Part shown: positions 54,615 to 63,214 of the stretch, piece by piece
Layout: each line of letters begins with the position of its first letter
How positions within the stretch are numbered: position 1 is the stretch's first letter
NCBI GenBank assembly: GCA_036510065.1
Contig: DATCEO010000129.1
Coordinates: 62,001-126,000 of the forward strand
Length of the DNA stretch: 64,000 nt
From: DASUBV01 sp036510065
GTDB taxonomy: Bacteria > Actinomycetota > Actinomycetes > Streptosporangiales > Streptosporangiaceae
Reading direction: 5' to 3'
The notes under the pieces: model-generated
Database searches by the model: none
The model's input: only the letters and a program-made list of their open reading frames with translations
Told to the model about the DNA's origin: nothing
Position numbers and translations under genes: made by a program

Positions 54615-55352
54615 TTACCTGACGAAGGCTCGCCGGCCGCCGAGCAACGCCGTACCGATCCGCACGAGTGTCGCGCCGCTGGCGATGGCCTCCTCCAGGT
54701 CACTGCTCATCCCGGCTGAAATCGCCGTCGCCTCCGGGTGCGCGGAGCGCACCACGTCAGCGATCTCCCGCAGCCTCCTGAACGCGGGTCCGGGCGGCGA
54801 CCCCAGCGGTGCCACGGCCATCACGCCGCCCAGCGACAGTCCCGGCTCGGCAGCGATCGCGTCGGCCAGGCCGGGGACGTCGGCCGGCTGCGCGCCGCCG
54901 CGGCCGGCTACGCCGTCCAGGCTGACCTGGATCAGGCAGCGCAGCTCCCGCCCGGCGGCGACGGCACGCCGGCCGAGCGCGCCGACCAGGCGAGGCCGGT
55001 CGACGGAGTGGATCACATGCGCGTAGGAGACCACGCTGGCGACCTTGTTGACCTGTAGCTGGCCGACGAAGTGCCAGGTCAGCCGGAGTCCCCACGCGGC
55101 GCACTGCGCCGCCTTGGGCGCCGCTTCCTGGTCCTTGTTCTCGCCTACGTCGGTGATCCCGAGCTCGCTCAGCAGGCGGATGTCCGACGCGGGGAAGGTC
55201 TTGGTGACCGCGACGAGACAAACCTCATCCTCGGGACGGCCGGCCGCCGCGCAGGCGGCAGCGATCCGCTCCCGGAGTGCGGCCAGGTTCTCGCGCAGCT
55301 CGGCCCTGCGGTCCTCGACGCCGCCGCCGGCGTCATCAGGCGGATCAGTCAC
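54615..55352 (-). CDS. PLP homeostasis protein YggS/YlmE
   Basis: The protein has 245 residues: a single TIM-barrel PLP-binding protein without known catalysis. The PLP Lys lies in LVAVTKTFPASDI (about 49), and GENKDQEA, WHFVGQLQVNKV and SAGMSSDLEEAIASGATLVRIGTALLG are the family blocks. It buffers pyridoxal phosphate. It follows ftsZ directly (24-base gap); the ylmD/pgeF gene that usually lies between is absent. Confidence 0.94.
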   Translation of the reverse strand: MTDPPDDAGGGVEDRRAELRENLAALRERIAAACAAAGRPEDEVCLVAVTKTFPASDIRLLSELGITDVGENKDQEAAPKAAQCAAWGLRLTWHFVGQLQVNKVASVVSYAHVIHSVDRPRLVGALGRRAVAAGRELRCLIQVSLDGVAGRGGAQPADVPGLADAIAAEPGLSLGGVMAVAPLGSPPGPAFRRLREIADVVRSAHPEATAISAGMSSDLEEAIASGATLVRIGTALLGGRRAFVR

Positions 55353-55376
55353 CAGCAGACGTTAGCTCGGCGCGGA

Positions 55377-56915
55377 TCACTTCAAGAAGTCAGGCACGTC
55401 GAGCTCGTCGTCTTCCTCGAAGACCACGGACCTGCGCCGGGTGCCGGCCGGGTCGGCCAGCCGCGGCGCGGCCGCGTCCGCCGGACGGGGCGCACCAGAG
55501 GCCGGCCTGTCCGCCGCGGACTCGCGGCCCTGGCTGGCCGGGCGCGGCGGGGGGACGACGTCAGCCGGTGCTGTGTCCTGGCTCGCGGGTGACCGGCCGC
55601 CGCCCTCCGGGCCGAGGCCGGACTGGCGGCCGTTCTCGGGCTGGCGCGCCGCGGAGCCCTCCGCCGACGGCCCGTGCCCGGACCCGGCCGTCCCGGATCC
55701 GGCCGAGGCAGCCGCACTCGACCCGGACCCTGCGGGGATAGACCACGCTGACCCGGACCCCGCTGACCCGGATCCGGCGGAATCGGACCCGGGATCCGCC
55801 GCGACCGGTGCCGCCGACATGGACGGGACCGCGGCCGACGGCGGCGCGGAAGCGGGCTCCCGCCGCTCGGGCGGGCTGCCGGCGCGCCAGCTCGGCAGGG
55901 CCGCGGAGCTATCCGAGGATCCCCCGGACCCGCCGAGCACCGAGCGGCCCGCCCGGGGCCTGGTGTCCTGCGGCTCATCGAAGCCCGCCGCGATCACCGT
56001 GACCCGCACCTCGTCGCCGAGCGCATCATCGATGACCGCGCCGAAGATGATGTTGGCGTCCGGCGCCGCGGAGTTGGAGACGAGCTGGGCGGCCTCGTTG
56101 ATCTCGAACAGGCCGAGGTCTGAGCCACCCTGGATCGAGAGCAGCACGCCGTGCGCGCCGTCGATGCTGGCCTCCAGGAGCGGACTGGAGATCGCCATCT
56201 CGGCCGCCGCGACTGCCCGGTCATCGCCGCGCGCCGAGCCGATGCCCATGAGCGCCGAGCCGGCGCCCGACATGACCGACTTGACGTCGGCGAAGTCGAG
56301 GTTGATCAGGCCGGGCGTGGTGATCAGGTCGGTGATGCCCTGGACACCGGACAGCAGCACCTGATCGGCTGCCTTGAACGCGTCGAGGACGCTGACGTGC
56401 CGGTCGGAAATGGAGAGCAGCCGGTCGTTGGGGATCACGATGAGCGTGTCCACCTCGCTGCGCAGCCGCTCGATCCCGCTGTCGGCCTGCCCGGCCCGGC
56501 GCTGGCCCTCGAACCCGAACGGCCTGGTCACGACGCCGATGGTCAGCGCGCCCAGCGACCGGGCGATGCTGGCCACCACCGGGGCCCCGCCGGTGCCCGT
56601 GCCGCCGCCCTCGCCGGCCGTGACGAAGACCATGTCGGCCCCCTTGAGGACCTCCTCGATCTCCTCGCGGTGGTCCTCGGCTGCCTTGGCGCCGATGTCG
56701 GGATTCGCCCCGGCGCCCAGCCCGCGGGTGAGTTCCCGGCCGACGTCCAGCTTGACGTCGGCATCGCTCATCAGGAGTGCCTGGGCATCTGTGTTGATCG
56801 CGATGAACTCAACGCCCCTGAGTCCCTCTTCGATCATCCGGTTCACGGCGTTGACGCCGCCCCCGCCGATACCGACGACCTTGATGACCGCCAAGTAGTT
56901 CTGCGGTGCTGCCAC
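55377..56915 (-). CDS. ftsZ: Cell division GTPase FtsZ
   Basis: The protein has 512 residues. The start is GTG at 56915 (AAPQNYLAVIKVVGIGGGG), with GGAAAGG upstream. The tubulin signature GEGGGTGTGGAP (about 105), the N-terminal nucleotide loop GIGGGGVNAVNRM and the T7 loop NLDFADVKSVM are intact. The C-terminal peptide DELDVPDFLK, which binds SepF and others, is present. The linker between (about 320-500) is very long and Ser/Gly/Pro/Asp-rich; most FtsZ proteins have 380-400 residues. It forms the division ring. Confidence 0.98.
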   Translation of the reverse strand: MAAPQNYLAVIKVVGIGGGGVNAVNRMIEEGLRGVEFIAINTDAQALLMSDADVKLDVGRELTRGLGAGANPDIGAKAAEDHREEIEEVLKGADMVFVTAGEGGGTGTGGAPVVASIARSLGALTIGVVTRPFGFEGQRRAGQADSGIERLRSEVDTLIVIPNDRLLSISDRHVSVLDAFKAADQVLLSGVQGITDLITTPGLINLDFADVKSVMSGAGSALMGIGSARGDDRAVAAAEMAISSPLLEASIDGAHGVLLSIQGGSDLGLFEINEAAQLVSNSAAPDANIIFGAVIDDALGDEVRVTVIAAGFDEPQDTRPRAGRSVLGGSGGSSDSSAALPSWRAGSPPERREPASAPPSAAVPSMSAAPVAADPGSDSAGSGSAGSGSAWSIPAGSGSSAAASAGSGTAGSGHGPSAEGSAARQPENGRQSGLGPEGGGRSPASQDTAPADVVPPPRPASQGRESAADRPASGAPRPADAAAPRLADPAGTRRRSVVFEEDDELDVPDFLK

Positions 56916-57134
56916 GAGGAGGAACCCTTTCCGCTCGTTCGCTGTGCCGAGTAGCCGCAAGCCCGCGGCTACGGCCAGTTTCCCTGCCGCGCTCGGTTAG
57001 CTCCTGCTGCGAAGCTCGCCCGCCCGTGCCCCCGGCGCCATGGACAACCGTGCCCTCTACAGTCGTACCAGCTGCGGCAGTACCAGCTATGGTCCTGCCG
57101 TCGGCCGGGCAGATTCAGCGGATTCCAGCAAGTC

Positions 57135-57220
57135 AAACTCTCACCCTCAACTTGAGATTTAGAGTTATGTCAAGCTGCTGACTGATAGGGACAGTAGGGT
57201 TGCGCGCTACCTGCGGTCAA
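57135..57220 (-). promoter_or_regulatory. ftsZ promoter region
   Basis: On the minus strand, TTGACC (57220-57215), 18 bases, TACTGT (57196-57191) is a good promoter. Downstream, at 57135-57172, AT-rich DNA reads CATAACTCTAAATCTCAAG and continues with TTGAGGGTGAGAGTTTGAC. It holds the palindrome CTCAAGTTGAG and outer arms AACTCT/AGAGTT. Streptomyces ftsZ genes carry a similar CATAACCCTAAAC element. The rest of the 56916-57284 gap has no gene. Confidence 0.6.
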
Positions 57221-57284
57221 CTAACTGGCGGCCAAGCGGCCGGCGTGTCGCCGAGTTGCCCCTGCGGGCCGGCACATCCGCTCG

Positions 57285-58118
57285 TCAGCCACCGGTCACC
57301 GCCACTCCCGGCGAGCTGAGGTCGTAGGAGCGGGCGCCGGTCCGCATCAGCGCCCGCAGTTCCCTGGCCTTGGCGGCCGAGTTGGCGGGACCGCCCCAGA
57401 GCACCGTGATCCGGCCCCGCAGGTGCAGCGTCACGGACCCGGCGTCCGCCGCGGTCACTGATGTCACCCGGTTCCGGATCGAGCCGGGCAGATCGCCCAG
57501 CACGAGCCCGGCGGCCCGGACGGCCGCGCTGCCGCGTAGCTGGGCCGGCGCCAGGGCTGACTGGAGCAGCGGCAGGGCGGCCGGGCGGCGGGTGACCGTG
57601 GCCATTACCACGCCGTTGACGTCCACCAGGTCGAACACTCCCCCGCTGGCGACCGCCAGGGCCGGCGTCCGCCGACGGACCGAGATGACCACGGTGTCCG
57701 GCCAGGACCGGGTCACCCGGGCGGACAGCACCCAGGCGATCTGCTCGACTCGCTGGGTGGCCGCGGCCGCGTTCAGCCGGGCCAGCGGGGTTCCCAGCGG
57801 GATGCCGGCGGCCGCGCGCACCTCCGCGGCCGGCAGGCTACCGCTGCCCGCCACCTGCACGTGGCGGACCACCAGCAGGCTGGAGCCCAGCAGCGCCCAG
57901 GCCGCGCCGGCCACGATGGCGAGCGCCAGGGCGACCAGGAACGCGGCTCGCCAGCGATCTCCCGCCCGGCGGCCCCGCCGCCCGCCGCCCGGCTGGCCGC
58001 CATCAGGCTGGCCGTTACCTGACTGGTCAGTGCCCGCATCCCCCGGCGCCGACTGCGCCGCGGCCGGGCCGGCCACGGTGATATCGCGGCCCCCGGCTGC
58101 GTTCCCGCGACGTGTCAT
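57285..58118 (-). CDS. ftsQ: Cell division protein FtsQ/DivIB
   Basis: The protein has 277 residues: a Gly/Gln-rich cytoplasmic part (1-50), one membrane helix (about 52-75), a POTRA domain (VRHVQVAGSGSLPAAEVRAAAGIPLGTPLARL) and the FtsQ domain (WVLSARVTRSWPDTVVISVRRRTPALAV). It links outer division proteins. ATG at 58118 overlaps the murC stop (ATGA). Confidence 0.94.
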   Translation of the reverse strand: MTRRGNAAGGRDITVAGPAAAQSAPGDAGTDQSGNGQPDGGQPGGGRRGRRAGDRWRAAFLVALALAIVAGAAWALLGSSLLVVRHVQVAGSGSLPAAEVRAAAGIPLGTPLARLNAAAATQRVEQIAWVLSARVTRSWPDTVVISVRRRTPALAVASGGVFDLVDVNGVVMATVTRRPAALPLLQSALAPAQLRGSAAVRAAGLVLGDLPGSIRNRVTSVTAADAGSVTLHLRGRITVLWGGPANSAAKARELRALMRTGARSYDLSSPGVAVTGG

Positions 58119-59563
58119 GCCTGCTCACCAGCGCGCAGGCGCAGCTCGGCCACGATGAGCGGGCCGAGCACGGTGACATCGCCGGCCCCCATGGTCAGCA
58201 CGAGGTCGCCGGGCTTGGCCAGGCTGGCCACGATCGCCGGCGCGCTGGCGCCGTCGGGCAGGAACTGGGCCCGGCCGCCGGGCACGGCCTCGGCGACCAG
58301 GCGGCCGGTGACGCCGGGCTCCGGATCCTCGCGGGCTGCGTAGATGTCGAGGACCAGGACCTCGTCGGCCTGTCCGAGCGCCGCGCCGAACTCGGCGGCG
58401 AAGATCCGGGTGCGGCTGAACAGGTGCGGCTGGAACAGGGCGATCACCTGGCCGCCCGCGACGACATCCCGCGCGGCGGCCAGGTCGGCGGCCAGCTCGG
58501 TCGGGTGATGCGCGTAGCTGTCCACCACCCGCACGCCGTCGGCCTCGCCCTTGAGCTCCATGCGGCGCCGCGCGCCACCGTAGGCGGCCAGGCCGGCGGC
58601 GACCTGGCCGGGCGCGAAACCGAGCTCGGCCGCGAGCGTGTAGGCCGCGGCGGCGTTGAGCGCGTTGTGCTGGCCGGGGACCGCGATCTCGACCGCCACC
58701 GGCCCCGCGTCGCGCGCCTGGGCGCCCGGCCCGGCGGTGACGGTCAGCCCGGTCGACATGCCGCGCGGCGCCACGTCGCTGAGCTGGTAGTCCGCGTCCG
58801 CCGCCGTGCCGTAGGTCATCACCCGCAGTCCCCGGCCGCGATCCGCGGCCGCGCGCCGGGCCAGCTCCCGGGCGCCCCCGTCGTCGGCGCAGGCCACCAG
58901 CAGCCCGCCGTCGGCGATCTTGCGTGTGAAGGCGAGGAACACGGCCTCGATCTGCGCCAGGTCGGCGTAGTTATCGAGGTGATCGGCCTCCACGCAGGTC
59001 ACGACCGCAGCGTCCGGGGACAGCATGAGGAAGGAGCCGTCGCTCTCGTCGGCCTCCACGACGAAGGCCGCCCCGGCGCCGTGATCGGCGCCCAGGCCGG
59101 TCCCGGCCAGGATGCCGCCGATGACGTAGGAGGGATCGGCGCCGCAGTGCCGGAGGACGGTAGTGATCATGGAGGTGGTCGTGGTCTTGCCGTGGGTCCC
59201 GGCAACGGCGATGCCCTGCCGTCCCAGCATCACCGAGGCCAGTGCCGCCGCGCGGTGCAGGACGCGCAGCCCGCGCCGCCGGGCCTCGACCAGCTCGGGG
59301 TTGTCCGGCCGGATCGCGCTGGACACCACGAGCGTGTCGGCCTCGCCCAGGCTCTCGGGAGAATGGCCGACCGTGACCTGGGCGCCGAGGGCGGCCAGCT
59401 CACTGAGCTGCGGCGAGGATGCCGAGTCGCTGCCGGAGACGGGGATCCCGTCGGCCAGCATGATCCGGGCGATGCCCGACATGCCCGCCCCGCCGATGCC
59501 GACGAAATGCACGGTGCCCAGCTCGCTTACCGGCACCGGCTCCACCGGTGTGACCAGCCCCAT
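58115..59563 (-). CDS. murC: UDP-N-acetylmuramate-L-alanine ligase
   Basis: The protein has 482 residues. It adds L-Ala to UDP-MurNAc. The first domain starts VHFVGIGGAGMSGIA, ATP loop GTHGKTTTTSMI, the EADESDGSFL Glu/Asp pair, NALNAAAAY and the third domain YAHHPTEL ... FQPHLFSRT are all present. ATG at 59563 has AAGGAG seven bases upstream. In Streptomyces murC lies elsewhere; here it sits between murG and ftsQ, as in mycobacteria. Confidence 0.96.
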   Translation of the reverse strand: MGLVTPVEPVPVSELGTVHFVGIGGAGMSGIARIMLADGIPVSGSDSASSPQLSELAALGAQVTVGHSPESLGEADTLVVSSAIRPDNPELVEARRRGLRVLHRAAALASVMLGRQGIAVAGTHGKTTTTSMITTVLRHCGADPSYVIGGILAGTGLGADHGAGAAFVVEADESDGSFLMLSPDAAVVTCVEADHLDNYADLAQIEAVFLAFTRKIADGGLLVACADDGGARELARRAAADRGRGLRVMTYGTAADADYQLSDVAPRGMSTGLTVTAGPGAQARDAGPVAVEIAVPGQHNALNAAAAYTLAAELGFAPGQVAAGLAAYGGARRRMELKGEADGVRVVDSYAHHPTELAADLAAARDVVAGGQVIALFQPHLFSRTRIFAAEFGAALGQADEVLVLDIYAAREDPEPGVTGRLVAEAVPGGRAQFLPDGASAPAIVASLAKPGDLVLTMGAGDVTVLGPLIVAELRLRAGEQA

Positions 59564-59620
59564 GCCCGCTCCTTCCTGACCGCCGGCGGCACCGCCGCGC
59601 CGGCCGGCCCGCACTGATTC

Positions 59621-60727
59621 CTAACGGCGCCGGCGGCGTGACCGCCCCCGGCTCCCCAGGTCGAGAACCTCGCCAGCCAGTAGCTGATCAGCGTCCCGGT
59701 TGCCGGTCGCCGCCGCGGCCTTAGACATCGCCGCCACCAGCTCGGCGTCCAGCAGGACCGGCAGGAGCGCGGCGGCGATCCACTCCGGCGTCAGGTCGGC
59801 GTCGGCCACGATGAGGCCACCGCCGGCGTTCTCGATCGGCATGGCGTTCAGCCGCTGCTCGCCGTTGCCGTGCGGCAACGGCACGTAGGCCGCCGGCAAG
59901 CCGACTGCGGTGAGCTCCGCGCAGGTCATCGCGCCGGCGCGGCAGAGCGCGAAATCGGCGGCGGCGTAGCCCAGATCCATCCGGTCCAGGTACGGCAGCA
60001 CCACGTAGGGAATGTCGCCGTCGGGGACCTGCACGTCCGCCGAGCGAGGTCCGATGATGTGCAGGACCTGGACGCCTGCCGCGGACAGCACGCCCGCCGC
60101 GCCGAGGATCGCCCGGTTGATCGACCGGGCGCCCTGCGAGCCGCCGGTGACCAGCAGCACGGGCAGGTCGGGCCGCAGACCGAAATGCGCGCGGGCCTGA
60201 TCGCCGAGCGCCAGCCGGTCCAGGGCGGCGATCTGCCGGCGGATCGGGATGCCGATGTACCGGCCGTGGGCCAGCCTGACGTCCGGCTGGCCGGTGAAGA
60301 CCCGCCGCGTCAGGCGCGCGCCGATCCGGTTGGCCAGGCCGGCCCGGGAATTGGCCTCGTGCACCACGATGGGCACCCCGCGCCGCCACGCGGCCAGGTA
60401 GCCCGGCGTGGCCACGTACCCGCCAAAGCCGACCAGGACGTCGGCGCGGACCTCGTCGAGCACCTCGGCGGCCGCGCGCACCGCCCCGATCATCCGGCCA
60501 GGGACCGACAGCAGCTGCGGCGTCAGCGAGCGGGGCAGCGGCACCGGCGGGATCAGCGCCAGGTCGTAGCCGCGAGCCGGGACCAGCCTGGTTTCCAGGC
60601 CGCGCTCGGTGCCCAGGCAGGTAATGCTCATGCCCGGCTCCGCCCGCCGGAGCGCGTCGGCCAGGGCGAGGGCCGGCTCGATGTGACCGCCGGTGCCGCC
60701 GCCCGCGATGACTACGCTCATCGCCAT
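59621..60727 (-). CDS. murG: UDP-GlcNAc transferase MurG
   Basis: The protein has 368 residues. It makes lipid II from lipid I at the inner membrane face. N-terminal GGGTGGHIEPALALADAL, VGFGGYVATPGYLAA, HEANSRAGLANR, VTGGSQGARSINR and the donor-site FALCRAGAMTCAELTAVGLPAAYVPLPHGNGEQRLNA are family blocks. Start ATG 60727 or 60721. It lies 57 bases before murC. Confidence 0.96.
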   Translation of the reverse strand: MAMSVVIAGGGTGGHIEPALALADALRRAEPGMSITCLGTERGLETRLVPARGYDLALIPPVPLPRSLTPQLLSVPGRMIGAVRAAAEVLDEVRADVLVGFGGYVATPGYLAAWRRGVPIVVHEANSRAGLANRIGARLTRRVFTGQPDVRLAHGRYIGIPIRRQIAALDRLALGDQARAHFGLRPDLPVLLVTGGSQGARSINRAILGAAGVLSAAGVQVLHIIGPRSADVQVPDGDIPYVVLPYLDRMDLGYAAADFALCRAGAMTCAELTAVGLPAAYVPLPHGNGEQRLNAMPIENAGGGLIVADADLTPEWIAAALLPVLLDAELVAAMSKAAAATGNRDADQLLAGEVLDLGSRGRSRRRRR

Positions 60728-60773
60728 CGGTCCATCACTTCCCTTCGGCCGGGCTGGCCGGCGGCGGCCGCGA

Positions 60774-62081
60774 TCAGCGGCGCCGCGGACCTAGGCCCAG
60801 CCAGCTTAGGATGCGGCGGGGCACGCCGGGACCGGCCTGCGCAAGTGCCTGCCGGGCGCCGGGCTCGTGCCGCGCGAAGCACATCAGCATGCCCAGCGCG
60901 GTGATCGTCACCAGCAGCGACGACAGGCCCGCGGAGACCAGCGGCAGCGGGATGCCGGTAATCGGCAGCAGGCCGAGCACTGCACCCATATTGACCAGCG
61001 CCTGGGCGACGATCCACACCGTCACGGCGGCGGCCGCCATGCGCATGAAGGTGTCCTGCATCCGGCGCGCGATCCGGATGCCCGCGTAGGCGATGCCGGT
61101 GTAGAGGAAGATCACCGACAGGGTGCCGACCAGGCCCAGCTCCTCGCCGAGAATGGCGAAGATGAAGTCGGTGGAGCTTTCCGGCACCCAGCCCCACTGC
61201 GACCGGCTGGCCCCCAGGCCCACCCCGAGCGGGCCGCCGGAGCCCAGGGCGTACTGGCCGTTCAGCTCCTGCATGCCGGCGCCGAGCGGCTGCGCCCCCG
61301 GGTTCAGGAAGCCCAGGAACCGCTGCAGCCGGTAGGGCTCCACGATGATCAGGACCACCACGACGAACGCCATCAGGCCCAGCATGCCGATGAACAGGCG
61401 GCCCGGGCTGCCCATCACCCACAGCAGGGCCAGGAAGATCACCAGCAGGATGACCGTCGTGCCCAGGTCGTTGCCCAGCAGGACCAGCAGGGCCAGGATC
61501 GCCGTGCCCGGCATCAGCGGGATCAGCAGCTGCCGCCAGTCGGTGAGCTGGCCGAGCTTCTCCTTGCGGGCCAGCAGGTCGGCTCCCCAGAGCACGAACG
61601 CCAGCTTGGCGAACTCCGACGGCTGCAGCGCGAAGCCCGCGACGGTGATCTCGCGGGTGGCGCCCTGGACCGCGTGGCCGACGGCCAGGACCAGGATGAG
61701 GCCGAGCACCGCCAGCCCCATCATCGGATAGGCGGATGCCCGGTACAGGCGCGGCGACGCCCGGGCCGCCAGCCACATCACCCCCAGGCCGAACACCGCC
61801 CCCAGCAGCTGCTTCTGGAACCCGGCGTAGGGGGCCTGATTGTGGTCCAGGGCCAGGGCCGACGAGGTGGACAGCACCATGGCCAGCCCGAGCGCCAGCA
61901 GCAGCAGGGTGCAGCCGATGATCAGGTAGTACGACGTGAGCGGCCGGTCCAGCAGCCCCAGCAGCCGGGCCGCCGACTCGCGCAGCCCGGCGGCAGGCGA
62001 CGCCGACGGCGCCGCGGCCGGCTGGGCCGCCGTATCGTCGCCGGGGGGCCGGCCGGTCTTATCCCCCACTGCCAGGTTCAT
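60774..62081 (-). CDS. ftsW: Lipid II polymerase FtsW (SEDS family)
   Basis: The protein has 435 residues and ten helices. SEDS marks are LQPSEFAKLAFVLW, NDLGTTVILL, GLGASRSQWGWVPESSTDFIFAILGEELGL and GIPLPLVSAGLSSLLVT; the catalytic Asp lies in the STDF segment region. A Pro/Ala-rich cytoplasmic N-terminus (1-35) precedes helix 1. I chose ATG at 62081. It lies 77 bases after mraY; no murD lies between. It polymerises septal glycan. Confidence 0.95.
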   Translation of the reverse strand: MNLAVGDKTGRPPGDDTAAQPAAAPSASPAAGLRESAARLLGLLDRPLTSYYLIIGCTLLLLALGLAMVLSTSSALALDHNQAPYAGFQKQLLGAVFGLGVMWLAARASPRLYRASAYPMMGLAVLGLILVLAVGHAVQGATREITVAGFALQPSEFAKLAFVLWGADLLARKEKLGQLTDWRQLLIPLMPGTAILALLVLLGNDLGTTVILLVIFLALLWVMGSPGRLFIGMLGLMAFVVVVLIIVEPYRLQRFLGFLNPGAQPLGAGMQELNGQYALGSGGPLGVGLGASRSQWGWVPESSTDFIFAILGEELGLVGTLSVIFLYTGIAYAGIRIARRMQDTFMRMAAAAVTVWIVAQALVNMGAVLGLLPITGIPLPLVSAGLSSLLVTITALGMLMCFARHEPGARQALAQAGPGVPRRILSWLGLGPRRR

Positions 62082-62158
62082 GTATCCAGTGTCGGTGGCC
62101 GCTGCCGCCACGGCCGGGACATCGGCCCGCGTGTCGCGCCCGGCGTCGGCCTGAATGC

Positions 62159-63214
62159 CTAGCCAGGCAGCCATTCGATGTAGAAGATGCCGAGCCCGAG
62201 CGCGATGCACAGGCCAGCTATCATCCAGAACCTGATCACGATCGTGGTCTCGGCCCAGCCGATCAGCTCGAAATGGTGCTGCAGCGGGGCCATCCGGAAG
62301 ACCCGGCGTCTGGTCATCTTGAAGAATCCGACCTGGATGATCACCGACACCGTGATGACGACGAACAGGCCGCCGAGGATCACCAGCAGCAGCTGGGTCT
62401 TGGTGCAGACGGCCAGCCCGGCCAGCACCCCGCCCAGGGCCAGCGAGCCGGTGTCGCCCATGAAGATCCTGGCCGGCGGCGCGTTCCACCACAGGAATCC
62501 GAAGCACGCGCCGAGCACCGCGGCCGCCACCACCGCCATGTCCAGCGGATCTCGGACCGGGTAACACTGCGGGGCCAGGAACGTCGTGCAGTCGTTGCGC
62601 TCCTGCCAGATGCCGATCAGCACATAGGCCACCAGTACCAGGCAGGTCGCCCCGGTGGCCAGGCCGTCGAGCCCGTCGGTCAGGTTCACCGCATTGGACG
62701 TCCCGGCGATCAGCAGGACGATCCAGAGCACGAACGGCAGCACGCCGATGGCCGGCCCGACATCGCGCAGGAACGACAGGTGCGCGTCCGCCGGGGTCAG
62801 GTCGTAGCCGTCCGGGTGGCGCAGCACCTCCAGCGCGAACAGCGCGCCGACGACCGCCTGGCCGGCCAGCTTGGCGCCGCTGCGCAGGCCGAGGCTCGTC
62901 TGCTTGTAGATCTTGATGAAGTCGTCGATGAAGCCCACCAGGCCCAGGCCGGCCATCAGGCCCAGCACCTCCACCCCCGAGGCGGAAACGGGGTCGTTGG
63001 TGACCTCGTGTCCGACCAGGTAGCCGATCAGGGTGGCGATGACGATCACGGTGCCGCCCATCGTCGGCGTGCCCCGCTTGGTCAGGTGGGCGGCCGGCCC
63101 TTCCTCCCGGATGAGCTGGCCGTAGCCGCGCCTGCGCAGCACCCGGATCGCCAGCGGCGTGCCGAACAGCGCCAGCACCATGGACACGCCCGCCGCCACC
63201 AGGATGGTCTTCAC
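62159..63214 (-). CDS. mraY: Phospho-MurNAc-pentapeptide transferase MraY
   Basis: The protein has 351 residues and ten helices. It links UDP-MurNAc-pentapeptide to undecaprenyl phosphate (lipid I). KRGTPTMGG, GFIDDFIKI (catalytic Asp pair), NAVNLTDGLDGLATG, FMGDTGSLALGG and PLQHHFELIGWAETTIVIRFW are all intact. The start is GTG at 63214, overlapping the murF stop (GTGA). Confidence 0.97.
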   Translation of the reverse strand: MKTILVAAGVSMVLALFGTPLAIRVLRRRGYGQLIREEGPAAHLTKRGTPTMGGTVIVIATLIGYLVGHEVTNDPVSASGVEVLGLMAGLGLVGFIDDFIKIYKQTSLGLRSGAKLAGQAVVGALFALEVLRHPDGYDLTPADAHLSFLRDVGPAIGVLPFVLWIVLLIAGTSNAVNLTDGLDGLATGATCLVLVAYVLIGIWQERNDCTTFLAPQCYPVRDPLDMAVVAAAVLGACFGFLWWNAPPARIFMGDTGSLALGGVLAGLAVCTKTQLLLVILGGLFVVITVSVIIQVGFFKMTRRRVFRMAPLQHHFELIGWAETTIVIRFWMIAGLCIALGLGIFYIEWLPG

